A stretch of 55,470 bases of DNA from Lingula anatina (Eukaryota > Brachiopoda > Lingulata > Lingulida > Lingulidae), in the NCBI RefSeq assembly GCF_001039355.2, contig NW_019773731.1, positions 1 through 55,470 on the forward strand, in the 5' to 3' direction. The notes beneath the pieces are model-generated. The model saw only the letters and a program-made list of their open reading frames with translations. It had not been told where the DNA came from and did no database searches. Positions 12,301 to 21,974 of the stretch are shown one piece after another. Every line of letters starts with the position of its first letter. Positions within the stretch are counted from its first letter, which is position 1. The translations under genes were made by a program, and so were the position numbers.

Positions 12301-13005
12301 AGATGTAAGTTAGTAAAAAATAAAAATGCAAAATATATTAATAACATGGGCTCGGCTGTGAAAACCGTGAAATACCGAATCCCCAACGCTACGCTCAAAA
12401 TGAATACAAATTAAAGACATCTTATTGATTGTACATGAGTCAGTGAATAAATGAAAACACTAAAACTGATGAATAATATGGGCTTACTGAAGTCAAGAGT
12501 CAAGTTCTTTTATATATAATGAAAAAAGTAAAAAGCAATAACTTATACAACTTACCCATAACCGCCAGCCTTACCCACACTAGAGAAAGAAAAGAACAAA
12601 GGCGATAATTTATGATGCAGTTTTATTTGAATAAAAAAACATTCTCAATGGCAATCTGTTGATTGTAATAAAACCAAGTAAAGGAAAATTTTAGGTGTCT
12701 AAGTTAAAAATTGTTTCACTTCTTTCTCTTTGAGCATCCGTCTGTCCTTACAGAACCATTAAATTTTTAAGGGACCTTGTAGGAAATCTTGTCCACAACG
12801 CTGCACAACCCCCGCCCCACAACCAGAAAGAGAGAGACGACAAAAACCTTGGTTGATTCAGTCGTTCTAAGCATAGAGGTAGAAGATCTTAAAATATATT
12901 CACAAAGACTCACCCGACGACGCCTTTATATACAGGATAAACATATGTTCCACACACGCTGGAAACTGCCACCAGGGCCAAGAAAAGAGCAATTGCAACC
13001 TTCAT
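2778..13005 (-). CDS. Secreted Gly-rich repetitive protein encoded by 37 exons, 34 of them micro-exons
   Basis: Coding exons reconstructed from GT-AG borders: 12914-13005, 34 micro-exons between 12579 and 3738, then 3345-3472 and 2778-2962. The total is 1581 bp, giving 526 residues. The N-terminus MKVAIALFLALVAVSSVCG is a clear signal peptide. The body is 9-, 11- and 16-residue units rich in Gly, Val, Ala, Tyr and Lys, each encoded by its own exon. A Gly/Tyr-rich stretch and a four-cysteine C-terminal cap follow. Every internal border before the penultimate exon splits a Gly codon after its second base (GG|N), so units can be added or skipped in frame. One exon (7638-7670) has a broken donor. 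Composition recalls secreted silk-, elastin- or shell/cement-type matrix proteins; that role is inference and I name no family. Confidence 0.85.
3256..3339. repeat. AG/GA microsatellite in the last intron
   Basis: An imperfect GA run, broken by AAAGAAAGAG and GTGCACGTGTG, ends five bases before the donor (minus strand) of the penultimate exon. On the transcript strand it is a CT-rich tract just inside the intron, so length variation could influence that splice site. Confidence 0.9.
3345..3472 (-). other. Penultimate exon: Gly/Tyr-rich linker
   Basis: 128 bp between TAG|GAAAGC and CTG|GTGAGT. It starts with the standard KAGVG unit, then runs through GLGGYGGYGHGGYGGLGG and ends in QQFRYHGSYAG. 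This exon enters in the micro-exon phase but leaves after the first base of a Gly codon, so it is the phase adaptor between the symmetric micro-exons and the last exon. It cannot be skipped without a frameshift. Confidence 0.8.
3738..5926 (-). other. Micro-exon array, 3' block (10 exons)
   Basis: Exons from low to high coordinate: 3738-3770, 3953-3985, 4163-4195 (each KAGVGLVGGVG), 4362-4394 (KAGPGLIGGVG), 4511-4543 (KVGATIVGPVG), 4784-4816 (KAGAGLIGGVG), 5060-5089 (VGAVGYGGVG), 5316-5348 (KAGAGLVAPVG), 5586-5633 (KAGVGYGGVGYGGVVG) and 5894-5926 (KAGAGLVGGVG). All have AG acceptors and GTAAG donors and are 30, 33 or 48 bp. The introns are about 170-260 bp and share text (for example AGTAGACTTACC and AAAGAAGCAT in the first four), showing that exon and intron were copied together. 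Confidence 0.85.
6318..9059 (-). other. Micro-exon array, middle block (11 exons)
   Basis: Exons: 6318-6350 (VGAVGYGGAVG), 6582-6614 (KAGAGLVGPVG), 6876-6923 (KAGVGYGGVGYGGAVG), 7179-7211 (KAGAGVVAPVG), 7419-7451 (VGVGGYGGIAG, donor GTGAG), 7638-7670 (KAGAGLVAPVG, donor GGAAG instead of GTAAG), 7937-7969 (KAGVGLAGGIG), 8313-8345 (KAGAGLIGGVG), 8481-8513 (KAGVGYGGVVG), 8742-8774 (KAGAGLVGGVG) and 9027-9059 (VGVGGYGGVVG). Exon types recur in a partly regular order, pointing to growth by duplication of multi-exon blocks. Confidence 0.83.
9221..9402. mobile_element. Small inverted-repeat element inside a micro-exon gene intron
   Basis: 182 bp with perfect 15-bp terminal inverted repeats, CAGGCCCGTAGCCAG and CTGGCTACGGGCCTG. 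It is flanked by TGATC on both sides (9216-9220 and 9403-9407), which looks like a target-site duplication. The interior has a G-run, an AAAGGTCCACT direct repeat and a C-run, and no ORF. This is a non-autonomous DNA element; it enlarges one intron but touches no splice site. Confidence 0.88.
9475..12579 (-). other. Micro-exon array, 5' block (13 exons)
   Basis: Exons: 9475-9507 (KAGAGLVAPVG), 9771-9818 (KAGVGYGGVGYGGVAG), 10068-10094 (KAGVVAPVG), 10344-10370 (KVGAGYGIG), 10622-10657 (KAGGVGLAGGVG), 10926-10958 (KAGVGYGGVVG), 11124-11171 and 11332-11379 (both KAGVGYGGVGYGGVVG), 11554-11586 (KAGVGYGGVVG), 11749-11781 and 11951-11983 (KAGVGLVGGVG), 12217-12249 (VGVGGYGGVVG) and 12556-12579 (VGKAGGYG). 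The two 9-residue exons lack a GYGG or GLVGG segment, and the shortest encodes 8 residues. Neighbouring introns at 11172-11553 are strongly alike, so this part duplicated recently. Confidence 0.84.
10181..10241. repeat. 28-bp tandem duplication in an intron
   Basis: The same 28 bases, from AACATTAATATGTCG to GGGGATTTGAAG, occur at 10181-10208 and 10214-10241 with no mismatch. They are separated by CGGTT. It is a recent local duplication within an intron of the micro-exon gene. Confidence 0.95.
12914..13005 (-). other. First coding exon: signal peptide
   Basis: The ATG (plus-strand CAT at 13003-13005) opens 30 codons plus GG of the next. The lysine at position 2 is followed by a hydrophobic core (VAIALFLALVAV) and SSVCG, a plausible signal-peptidase site. 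The mature start, TYVYPVYKGVVG, is Tyr-rich. The donor is GTCGG|GTGAGTC. This start is chosen because it follows a TATA box at a sensible distance and gives a canonical secretion signal. Confidence 0.87.
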
Positions 13006-13080
13006 TATACTAAGTGTGTTGGACGGCTAACAGCAGCAGAAAAGAAAACCGCTTTGACGTGTTAACTCTGTGAGCCTGCC

Positions 13081-13089
13081 TTTTATATA
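13081..13089 (-). promoter_or_regulatory. TATA box of the micro-exon gene
   Basis: The minus strand reads TATATAAAA about 75 bp upstream of the ATG, which fits a transcription start near 13055 and a short 5' untranslated region. A strong TATA box suits a highly expressed tissue-specific secreted protein (inference). Confidence 0.65.
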
Positions 13090-13649
13090 CTCCACAGTCA
13101 CCGGCGTTATTTTTAAATTCTCACAGGTCCCCACTTTTGGCCATCATGCGTTTTTCTTGCTGTGGCTGACACCGACTGCCTCCATTAATCAGAAGTCGTC
13201 TGAGATTAATGCCTTCCGAGATATTTACTGTGAAATGAAATAAAATGACGGAAAAGGGTCATCTTGGGATCAGACAGATATGCCTTTTTTATCAATTAAT
13301 GAAACGAGGATGAGGGTGGGGATTAAATATGTTTTCTCTCTTTTTTTACTTTCTCTCTCTCCTATCGTATCCTTCTCATGGAGACTATCTGGCAGTTAAT
13401 ATGAAGAATTACCAAGACGAGGCGCGGTGTGTATTTGCTGGTTAAATATCCTTTACTGTGGGAAGAAAATGAGCCCGGGCAAATTATTCAAGCCGTTATG
13501 ACCCAAGAGATAGAAGATGATCTGCGCAAAATACATTGAGGCTTTTGATGATGTCCGAGTAGAGGGGGAAAAAAGAAAGAAAATGAGGGATGACATATGG
13601 ATTTAAAAATAACAAATAACGACTGGAGAATGGTAACAGGGAGTAATTG

Positions 13650-13850
13650 TAGGGTTCATTCCCAATGAAACTATCGTTCTACGTCGATCGACTCAACTCC
13701 GCGGGGACTCTCGCTGAATGTAGTCAGATTAACAGATTAATACACCTCCGCCTGGCGTTGAGTAGCATACAACAAATATGGTGTTTTTACGAGTATGTTG
13801 GAAACAGGAGGAGGCGTGTCAATCCGTTAATCTAATTTCATTTAGCAATG
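13650..13850. repeat. Truncated copy of the GGGCTCATT inverted-repeat family
   Basis: It contains AATGAAACTATCGTTCTACG, CTCCGCGGGGACTCTCGCTG and GTAGTCAGATTAACAG, which match the outer arms of 28091-28350. The second arm is incomplete and ends in a G-run near 13850. No coding content. Confidence 0.7.
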
Positions 13851-15493
13851 GGGGGGGGGGGGGAGGGGCAAAGTCAAGTCTTCCCTTAGTTTTGGGGGCA
13901 AACCCTTCTCCCTTTCCTCCCCACCATCCCCCAAAATATTATAACAAACGCAAATCTACAAATCCACCCTCCCTTTTTTTTTTCTTAAACTGCCGTTGTC
14001 TGTTACTTAATAATACAGTTAGATATCATAGTCTCTGCCCCCCCCCCTCCCGCGCTTTGCAAAGTGTTGGCCTGGCAGTGGTAAAGTATGGTTAAACAAA
14101 TCGTTCCAATGACGAATGATCGACAACGCACTGTCACCCATCATCTTGACAAAAGTCAGGTTTGTCACAGCGCCAGAATTCAGCGTCATGCACAACGCTG
14201 CAGTGACGTGACATACACAAAGCTATATACCGAAAACATGAAAGCGTAAATGTGGTTGCTTAGTCACCGACAATTTTAATATATTGTGTCCAAAATATTA
14301 AAAGTGAAAACTTCTTTCACTGAAATAACCTTATTAGTGCTCCATAATTGCGATGTTCATTTCGTGTTCATGACGGAATGCTTTTGTGAGTTATGGAAGT
14401 GAAATCCGTTACGTTCTCGGCATAATAAATGGGTTGCGCGTCCCGATTTAACTGGGATTTTATACATGTCACGCTGATATTAAGTTTTACAGTCACGTCG
14501 CATGACGGGACTCTTGTTATCATTATTATTATATACATTATTGCTGTTGTTATCATTGCCCTTACTTGCGTTTTTTCTTATAATTCCCATTTTATGTTTT
14601 ATTTACCAAAGGGATGCGCTCTCTTAATGTCTTCTAAGTTGACTCATTTAAACTGGTACCATAGGGTAAAAACTATTCCAATTTAAACACACATTCCTGC
14701 TAAATGATGGAGTAGACCTATAGAGATAATACAAGAGATATAGCAATTTTTATCAATCTCACTGCGACAGTTTTTACATTAAACACATTTTGATACATCT
14801 GGCTAGAGAAATGACTGCCCAACAATTTCCGAGTCATGGAAGCGAAAAGAAAAAAAAATTAATCTATTGACTTAATTAATAGGTGGCTGAAGATGCACGC
14901 CCGGTCTAACAAGCTGGACGGAATGACAAGGCACATGTGCTTTTATGATCCTGACATTGGCCAGTGCAGTCGCAATCCAATATCGTCAGGCAACTATGAA
15001 TGATTATGTTATAAGTTTAAACTTTTCATTTTCTACACTAAATAATTACTGAGACGTACATGTAAGTGCATAGTGCTCAGTCTCATAGCAACAGACACTG
15101 AAGAAGGTCACGGAATGGCTGAAATCTCTGTAAGGTACAGCTTATATAATTAATCCCAGCTTTCATTTTGTGTGGAAAAGGAAATGTTTAATCTTTTAAC
15201 AAAATAATTGACAAACTATACACATGAATTTCCATCAGGATGGTTTGCATAATCAACGGAAATCCTTTCATAAATTTATAATATTATTTGAAAATGAAAT
15301 CTGAGGCTGTAATGATTGATACTAAAAAGTAAAACTATTATCTGAATGATACATGGATATTAAGTGCCTGGCTATATGGAAACACGGTCAAATTATCAAG
15401 TATCACCGACCAAACTCGTGTCCTCTTGTTAGGTTATTAAGAGTTATTAAGAGTGCCAGGTGTCTATGCTATTTACACCGAAAAAAGAGAAGT

Positions 15494-15723
15494 TTAAGGC
15501 TCTGTTCACATGGAAAGTCTATTTTCTAAAAAGCTATTTATTATTCGCGGTATCTTGTGATCACGGTCTGTGCCCTGAATACCCCGCGGCGTAATTACTG
15601 GCAGCGCGAGCCAGTTACTTCCAAAGCTGTAATTAATTCTCGGCTGCGCTCGGAGTGATCACAAGATACCGCGAATAGAAAATAGATTTTTAGAAAATAG
15701 ATTTTTCATGTGAACGGAGTTTA
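15494..15723. mobile_element. Foldback element with TTAA borders
   Basis: The two arms of about 70 bp are inverted copies with few mismatches. They share GTTCACATG, TCTATTTTCTAAAAA and ATTCGCGGTATCTTGTGATCA. TTAA lies at both outer ends, which is the target used by piggyBac-type elements. The centre, about 85 bp, carries no ORF. It is a non-autonomous element that would fold into a long hairpin. Confidence 0.8.
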
Positions 15724-16517
15724 AGTCGAAAAATCATTAAAAAATGTACGGAAAAGACGATTTTGTGTTTTTTAGACGATGATGACGCTTAATGAAATAT
15801 TAGAAATATTCTTGAAAGGAAATCCCTGAAGAAGGCCTAGGGGCCGAAAGCTTGGATTGCATAATACATCTTTTTAGTAGATCTTCATAGACGCATCAGT
15901 GTTATAACTTATATACTGTACTTGTAATGAATGTATGCATATACTAAGGATCTTTTTTTAATTCGGATATAGATACGGCAGAAGGTGATTCATTTGCTCT
16001 ACTTTGATGTATTGTAGAAGTAAAGTTTTAATTAATATTTTAGAGACAGCCTTTAACCGCGTTTAGGAAGGTATGGACATAGAACTTTGCAAACGTTTCA
16101 GTTTCAAAATATGGACGCTTGGCTTACCATGAGATGAGGGGTCAGCAGGATAACAGCTGTGCTTATTTTTAAGGGATGAGGATCGAACAGTAGCGTTAGC
16201 TTGTTCACGTGCATGTTTGCTGTGTGCCCGCGGATATCTGAACATAACTGACAACAGGTGTCACTAGGGGCGCCATTTATAATTCCAGGCGCGCAATGAG
16301 TAAAATGTGTGTGTGTGTGTGTGCGTGAGTGAGTGCGTGCGTCTGCGTGTGTGTATGTATGTGTGTTTGTGCAAACACGTGTGTAAGTAGAAAGGAAGAG
16401 AAAGAGTGTGTGACAAACGTTTTTGAAAAACGGAGGGGGGGGTAACCATTCAGAAAAATATCGATTAGATATGAATATGAATTTCCTTTGCCCCTCACCT
16501 CCCCCCCCCCCCCCCCC

Positions 16518-16740
16518 NNNNNNNNNNNNNNNNNNNNNNNNNNNNNNNNNNNNNNNNNNNNNNNNNNNNNNNNNNNNNNNNNNNNNNNNNNNNNNNNNNN
16601 NNNNNNNNNNNNNNNNNNNNNNNNNNNNNNNNNNNNNNNNNNNNNNNNNNNNNNNNNNNNNNNNNNNNNNNNNNNNNNNNNNNNNNNNNNNNNNNNNNNN
16701 NNNNNNNNNNNNNNNNNNNNNNNNNNNNNNNNNNNNNNNN
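16518..16740. other. Assembly gap
   Basis: A run of N bounded on both sides by C homopolymers, the kind of sequence that stops sequencing and assembly. The true length is unknown. A repeat with G/C tracts similar to other elements in this window lies on the right side (about 16755-16850). Confidence 0.98.
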
Positions 16741-17566
16741 CCCCCCCCCCCCCCGCGTTCTGTGCTTATGGCCGACGCCACTGAAAAAAAGCCATTGTGT
16801 TTGTGGAGGGGGGGGGGGGAGGGAAAGGGGGTCCTAACCCCCTATCCTCCTGGTCCTTCTCCTACATTTTTGCACTGTTTATGTGAATATCTTATTTATT
16901 TGTGAAATTTGTAATATACTATCGTTTGTTCATATTCATCCATCTTTTATTTTTTACAATTTACCATTTTCAAATAATTTTAAGCGTAATATATGTTTTG
17001 TTGATACCTGTAAATTTCGTAACATATTGTAATGCCTCAGCCTTTGTATACTTCAGCCTTTCGCCAGAGTTTAACAAACACTGATCAAGGCAGAAATAAA
17101 TGGTCTTCAAGGTTGCAGTTTTGCTTCACTAGCAACAATCTCTCCGATGAACACTTTTTTACTGTGAATCTTTTCTTCAGGTGTCTACGGACGACCTGGT
17201 CAGAATTGCCAAGAACATTTTGCTGGATTCCGGAAGACTGCAGGGACAGAGTCGTCAACGTGGCATCCCGCAAAAATGTGGAACTCCATTGTCTGTCGTC
17301 TTATTAACAATAGTCTATCACTTATAGAGTAGAATACAATAACAATGGGAGTCTCTCCTTAACAATACAAAGAATGCGGATAAAATGCGTAGAGTTTTGA
17401 ACTTTGCAGGAAAACGAAAAGATGGAGTGAATATAACCTAATAGTAATAATCAATTTTATTTTAAGAGGATTAAACAAGTAAAGAATCTATTTTTGAAAG
17501 CGGTGTTGCAGGAATGATAGTCCCAGAATAGAAGTCCAGGGTCCCATATGATTAGTACAGGTTAGG

Positions 17567-17828
17567 CAGTGGCGGATTTAGAGGGGTGGGGGTCAGGTGT
17601 GTGTGTGTGGGGGGGTCCTGACACCCACTTCGATTTCTGGTCCTCTCTTAAAATTAGAATTTTGACTAACTAAATCATAGTTCTATACCGTACCAAATGG
17701 CATTGTCGCCCTCTAAAATACCAAAATCTTTCGGGGCCCTTCAGCGGGTCCCGAACCCCACGCCAGTTGGGGGGAGGGGGGGGGGTGAATCAGCTTCCGC
17801 GGACCCCCCACCTTCAAATAATCCTGAT
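17567..17828. repeat. Miniature inverted-repeat-like element, copy 2
   Basis: Second copy of the repeat at 788-1025, with the left terminus CAGTGGCGGATTTAG intact. It shares TAAATCATAGTTCTA, TACCAAATGGCA, CTAAAATACCAAAA and CAAATAATCCTG with copy 1, and carries an internal GT run. The right terminus has diverged or been lost. Confidence 0.72.
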
Positions 17829-17983
17829 GTTAGGGCTAGTTAGTAGTCAAAATGCAATAATAATGGCTTAATTAAAACACATTGACAGTCAGTCAGATTA
17901 TTATTGTTATTATTATTTGCATTTTAAAAAAGTGTATTTTTAAGTACAACCATTTTTCCTTTTTACGACGACTTTTTTGTTCA

Positions 17984-18030
17984 TGGCGTAACGTCATGAC
18001 GCATATACGTCACAGCTACAATGACGTCAT
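17984..18030 (+). promoter_or_regulatory. Cluster of CRE-like sites upstream of the coiled-coil gene
   Basis: A palindromic ATGACGTCAT lies at 18021-18030, about 75 bp before the start codon. Just upstream are related half sites in GTAACGTCATGACGC and ATACGTCAC. TGACGTCA is the known CREB/ATF-type binding site. Spacing fits a proximal promoter without a TATA box. Functional use is inference. Confidence 0.45.
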
Positions 18031-18104
18031 TCCCCAAGGTTGCATTATTCACTTCACTTCAATCAAAACTTCTTTTTCACCGAAGTTATTTTCATCCACA
18101 AAAG

Positions 18105-20746
18105 ATGGCTAGTGGAGGCAGGGATGTGGATTGGAATGTAGTGAATGATGAAACGTTGGATTTGAGAGTCCACGGTGAAAACTGGAGACCAGAACCTAGA
18201 GCAAAGCAGGTGGCATTATGGATAGACGCAGAAGGTGGAAATCCCACCCCTCCTCCTAGGCCGTTGACACCTATGGTCTTTTGCACAACGGACTACGAGA
18301 CAGTCCCGAGCCGCATTTTACGTAGGTTTGCCGCGTCAGATAGAACGTGGGATCCTGTGGAATTATCAATATTGCTTGAAGAAAAGCTCAAGCGCGCGGA
18401 AGCCATGAAAGCCGAGTTACTCAGAGCACGGACACCATCCACCGGTGCTAGACTGGAAAAGGTAAGGGCTAAGCTGGAGATTAAGCCATCGTTTTTCTCC
18501 CAAGTTTTGTTTTTATGTACAGACACAGATGTGTCTGTACATATTGCCATCACCTGCGTCTGTCGGCGCCGTCGCCGTCGCCGTCGTCGCCGTCGGCGCC
18601 GTGCACTTTCCTTGTAAACACGATAAGTGGAGGGCAGTTTTACTTTTTGGCTTTATATTTACAGAGCTGATGAATATTCATTAAACGCAGGTCAAGGTCG
18701 AAAATCAGCATGATCGGGCCATTATTTTAGAAGTTATGCTGTTTTTTCACTTTTCAGCATATATGCAACACTGTAAACACAATATAAGAAAAACAGATAG
18801 ACCAATTGTCATTAAACTCACAGGAGTGGTCAATCTTCCTAAAACGCAGGTTGATTATAGTTGATTATATAACAATGGCAGTAAACTGCTAATTTTGTTT
18901 TATGTTAAAAATTGTTAAAAATGGGAAAACACCCATTTCAGAACAGTGCTGTCTTGTTTACATTTTGGCATTTTCAAGGTGTGACTCTGAAGTTCCATGG
19001 GCCTGAAGACCTTTGCTAGTCATATTTTCTGAATGTCCATGATACTAATATTTTATTATTAAAAATTGATGGTCATTATGCTGTTAAACATTATGTAATA
19101 TTGCCTCAAAATTTGAAGAACCCCCTGTTTGGGGCACTGCTTCCATGATGACCATTTAAGAAAACCATGTCACTTACTGTTCTCAAACTTACAGGAAAGA
19201 AACACAGGACTAAAATACAGCTTCAGTAAGCAATGCAGTCTTTTTGGTAAATTTTTCTGGCAATTAAACAGTTAAACAATTAAAAAGTTGATGGTCATTA
19301 TGCTGTTAAGCATTATGTTATAATGCATTAAAATAGAAGAAAACACAATTTTGGGTGCTGCTGCCATGATGACCATTATGGGAAAACCATGTTACTTATG
19401 ATTGTCAAACTTTCAAAAAAGAAACACAGGACTAAAATGCAGCCTGAGTTGGAAAAGCAGTCTAATTGACTTCTTTTTCTGGAAGTTATACATTTTAGTG
19501 AAATATTCATTTTTATCGTGTGGCATATTCATTGTGGGACTCAGAGCTCCCATGGACATGAAGCTGAATGGTAATCAAATTTTCTACATGTCCATGCTAT
19601 TTATAGTCAATAATCAAAAATTGGTGATAATTATTCTGTAATGTATTACGTAATGTCACATCAAAATGGACAGAAATCTTTTTGCACTGCTACTACAAAC
19701 ATTATGAAAAGAAAACTGTGTTACTTATTATTTTTAACTTTCAAGTATGATTTTTAAGATTGGCATGCAGTTCAAATTAGAAAGCCAGCTCAATTGGGTT
19801 ATCATTTATTATTGAATTTATGCAATTTTGTGTGAAATTTTCATTTTTTTCATTCTGGCATTTTCAAAGTGTGAACTTGAACTCCCATGGGCCTGAAGCC
19901 TTATGCTTGTTACACATTTTACTTACATTGGTATTACCTGTTGAGCATAATTAAAATTTGATGTTGAATTTGTAGTTAAGCATAATGTATTTTTACATCA
20001 GAATGACAGTAGCCTATTTCTTGCATTGTTATTTCCTGCTTTTTGTCTGTACATTTGACAGCTTTGCTGCCTTGTTTAACCTTTTAGTTAATCTATATTT
20101 CTAATTTCGGGTTACTTGCTTGCTTGTTAAAATTCGTCATATATACGATTTTTCAACTTTTAAAGCATCCCACAGATTCAGTAAACTCACCTGTTAGTTA
20201 TGTCATTGTATTTTATCAGGCGGTAGCAGCTGAAAATATGTGTTTACTTTTACATTTCAAGGTCTCACAAAACAAACTCGAAAGGGAACTTACAGACATA
20301 GAAAGGACAAAGAAAATAGTAGATGAAAGGCTGTCCAAGATAATGGGAGCAGAAGAAATCTCCCTGGATGAGGAACAGATAGAAGTCAAAAGAGAGATGG
20401 CCCCGAAAGCAAAGGAAGAGACACAAAAAGTGAGATATCAATTGTTTCGCCGAAGTAAATTTTACATGGGCTTATGGAAATGAATTATTAACTTTTAAGT
20501 TCTATAAGAATGAAACTTTGTTATGGTGGTTGGGCTTTTATTTATAAAGATTTTATAATGTACAAGTTAAGGTTGTCTTTTAATGCCCCCTGTGACTGTT
20601 TTAAGAAGAATTAAAATGTTCCTATTTGAATAACATTTCGGTTAACTTTTACTTTTACTTTTAATTACTTTTATGTAAGTTTTTAATCTATATTTGTAGT
20701 TTTAGTATCTACATGTATATGTGAACGTAAACAACACTGAAAATTG

Positions 20747-20781
<35 letters not shown>

Positions 20782-21861
20782 CAAGAGATACCGATCAAGA
20801 ATGTAACGTACCAGCAACATTTCGAAATAAATGAGTAACACTATGACACTGCTCTGAATCAAAGTTTCATCTAGGTTTGATGCCATTTCTCAGATTTGGG
20901 CGGATCCAGATATCTTTTCTGACAGTTTTTTCCGAATTATCTTTGTTGATCTATCCTCTATTTGTGACCGTCTTCCAACGAAACAAAAATAGATGCCCAT
21001 CAATGTAAACTTATGAATTCTGACCGTTTTCCAGAAGACCCAGAACTGTCCGTTTCACTACGGAGATTAAAAGGTTCACTTCTTCCGACTACTGAAATGT
21101 TTTTTTTTTTCAGTTTGCTTTAATCAAACACCTATGTATAAAAAGATTGCAATTTCCTTTACAGGCTAATCTCAACATCGCCAAAGAGCAAGATGAGTCG
21201 AAAATTAAAGAGGAAAGAATAAGGTTTGAGGAAGAGTGCCTGAGGAACTTTGAAAACAACCAAAAGGTACATGTATATCGTTTTAGACCCCCCCCCAAAA
21301 AAAAAAAATTCTTTGTGCGAAAAATAAGATGAAGCTAGCAAAAAGGAGAATATTAAAAACATTATAAATATATTCTTTACTTATATTTATGTTTTAAACA
21401 AGTGATAACGGTAAGTTGGGGTTTGCGTACCTTCTATCAGGGCGACAGATTGATTTTTTAAAAGATATTCACAGATATGTCTTTAAGATAAATAGACAGT
21501 CATTTAGTCATTTAATTCTCTGCCATTCTCCGACTTTTTCAAAATTCCCCTATAATACAGTGTATCTGCCACCCTGGTAGAGGTTAGGGTTTGTGGGGGG
21601 ACAAAATAGGTCATCAAAATCTTCCTTTATATGTGTTTTTTCAGAGGAAACATTCCTCACTACTAATTCACAAAAAATAATTTACATACCTTTAATGAGA
21701 TAATGCTGTATTTTCAGAAATTCCCCATTCGGCGCGATGTGTTTGAACAAAGCAAGCCCCCATCTAGATTCAGACGATGGTGGAATTCTGTCGTAGATGC
21801 CGTGAGATCTTCATTTTATTTCGGTGGACGCAGACGCACCAGGGTTCACCCCTTAGAGTAA
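18105..21861 (+). CDS. Unrecognised four-exon coiled-coil protein, 256 residues
   Basis: The exons are 18105-18461, 20262-20429, 21165-21266 and 21718-21861, all joined in phase 0 with GT-AG borders (AAAAG|GTAAGG, TTTCAAG|GTCTC, AAAAA|GTGAGA, TTTACAG|GC, AAAAG|GTACAT, TTTTCAG|AA). Residues 1-119 start MASGGRDVDWNVVNDE and are acidic and Pro-containing, ending in a Lys/Arg/Glu-rich helix. Residues 120-209 are highly charged (ERELTDIERTKKIVDERL; EEERIRFEEECLR-like runs) and probably coiled coil. Residues 210-256 are basic and aromatic (SRFRRWWNSVVDAV, then FGGRRRTRVHPLE). There is no signal peptide or membrane segment, so it is probably intracellular. I do not recognise the family. AATAAA follows at 21925-21930. 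Confidence 0.75.
18515..18620. repeat. Perfect 28-bp palindrome followed by a GTCGCC repeat
   Basis: At 18515-18542, ATGTACAGACACA and its exact reverse complement are separated by GA. It is followed by GTCGGCGCCGTCGCCGTCGCC-type triplets up to about 18602. It lies in intron 1 of the coiled-coil gene, 53 bp after the donor. Read-through would add a poly-Arg tail, so unspliced translation is not expected to be meaningful. Confidence 0.85.
18740..19990. repeat. Diverged tandem repeats filling intron 1
   Basis: Blocks recur with a spacing of roughly 220-330 bp and heavy divergence. The blocks are TTGATGGTCATTATGCTGTTAA (about 19065 and 19285), CCATGATGACCATT (19145, 19363), GAAACACAGGACTAAAAT (19198, 19420) and CTCCCATGGRCMTGAAG (about 18995, 19550, 19885). 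No ORF is conserved between units. It is probably an old satellite-like expansion. Confidence 0.7.
20751..20780. repeat. ATT microsatellite
   Basis: An uninterrupted run of ATT triplets in intron 2 of the coiled-coil gene. Confidence 0.95.
21430..21583. mobile_element. Small inverted-repeat element in intron 3 (family shared with 25078-25203)
   Basis: The left end CCTTCTATCAGGGCGACAGAT and right end ATCTGCCACCCTGGTAGAGG are imperfect inverted repeats. The interior (AGATATTCACAGATATGTCT, AATAGACAGTCATT) recurs in reverse orientation at 25078-25203. No ORF. It is a non-autonomous element. Confidence 0.78.
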
Positions 21862-21924
21862 ATGGATTGTGTACAGACAAATTAACTAAATAATGAATGA
21901 AAGCAACGTGTAAATATATATGAA

Positions 21925-21930
21925 AATAAA
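21925..21930 (+). terminator. Polyadenylation signal of the coiled-coil gene
   Basis: AATAAA 64 bp after the TAA stop at 21859-21861, in the same orientation. Standard hexamer and distance. Confidence 0.6.
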
Positions 21931-21974
21931 TATCAAAGTTTTATCATATGTATTGGTGCTATATCATATTTTTT

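Larger units (their letters stand above)
13090..18000. other. Gene-poor interval between the micro-exon gene and the coiled-coil gene
   Basis: No supported coding gene on either strand. It holds a repeat copy at about 13650-13850, a foldback element at 15494-15723, a GT microsatellite near 16305-16375, the assembly gap at 16518-16740 and a second copy of the 788-1025 repeat at 17567-17828. Short ORFs around the gap are built from homopolymers and simple repeats. Confidence 0.6.

Noticed and set aside
3738-12579. Possibility that the regular short repeats with about 200-bp spacing are a CRISPR-like or satellite array
   Set aside because: The repeated pieces have GT-AG borders, uniform codon phase and a signal-peptide exon at one end, which fits exons of a gene; spacing and unit length are also too irregular for a satellite or CRISPR.
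16104-16905. Long ORFs across 16.1-16.9 kb on both strands
   Set aside because: They run through the N gap and C/G homopolymers; the apparent length is an artefact of unknown bases.
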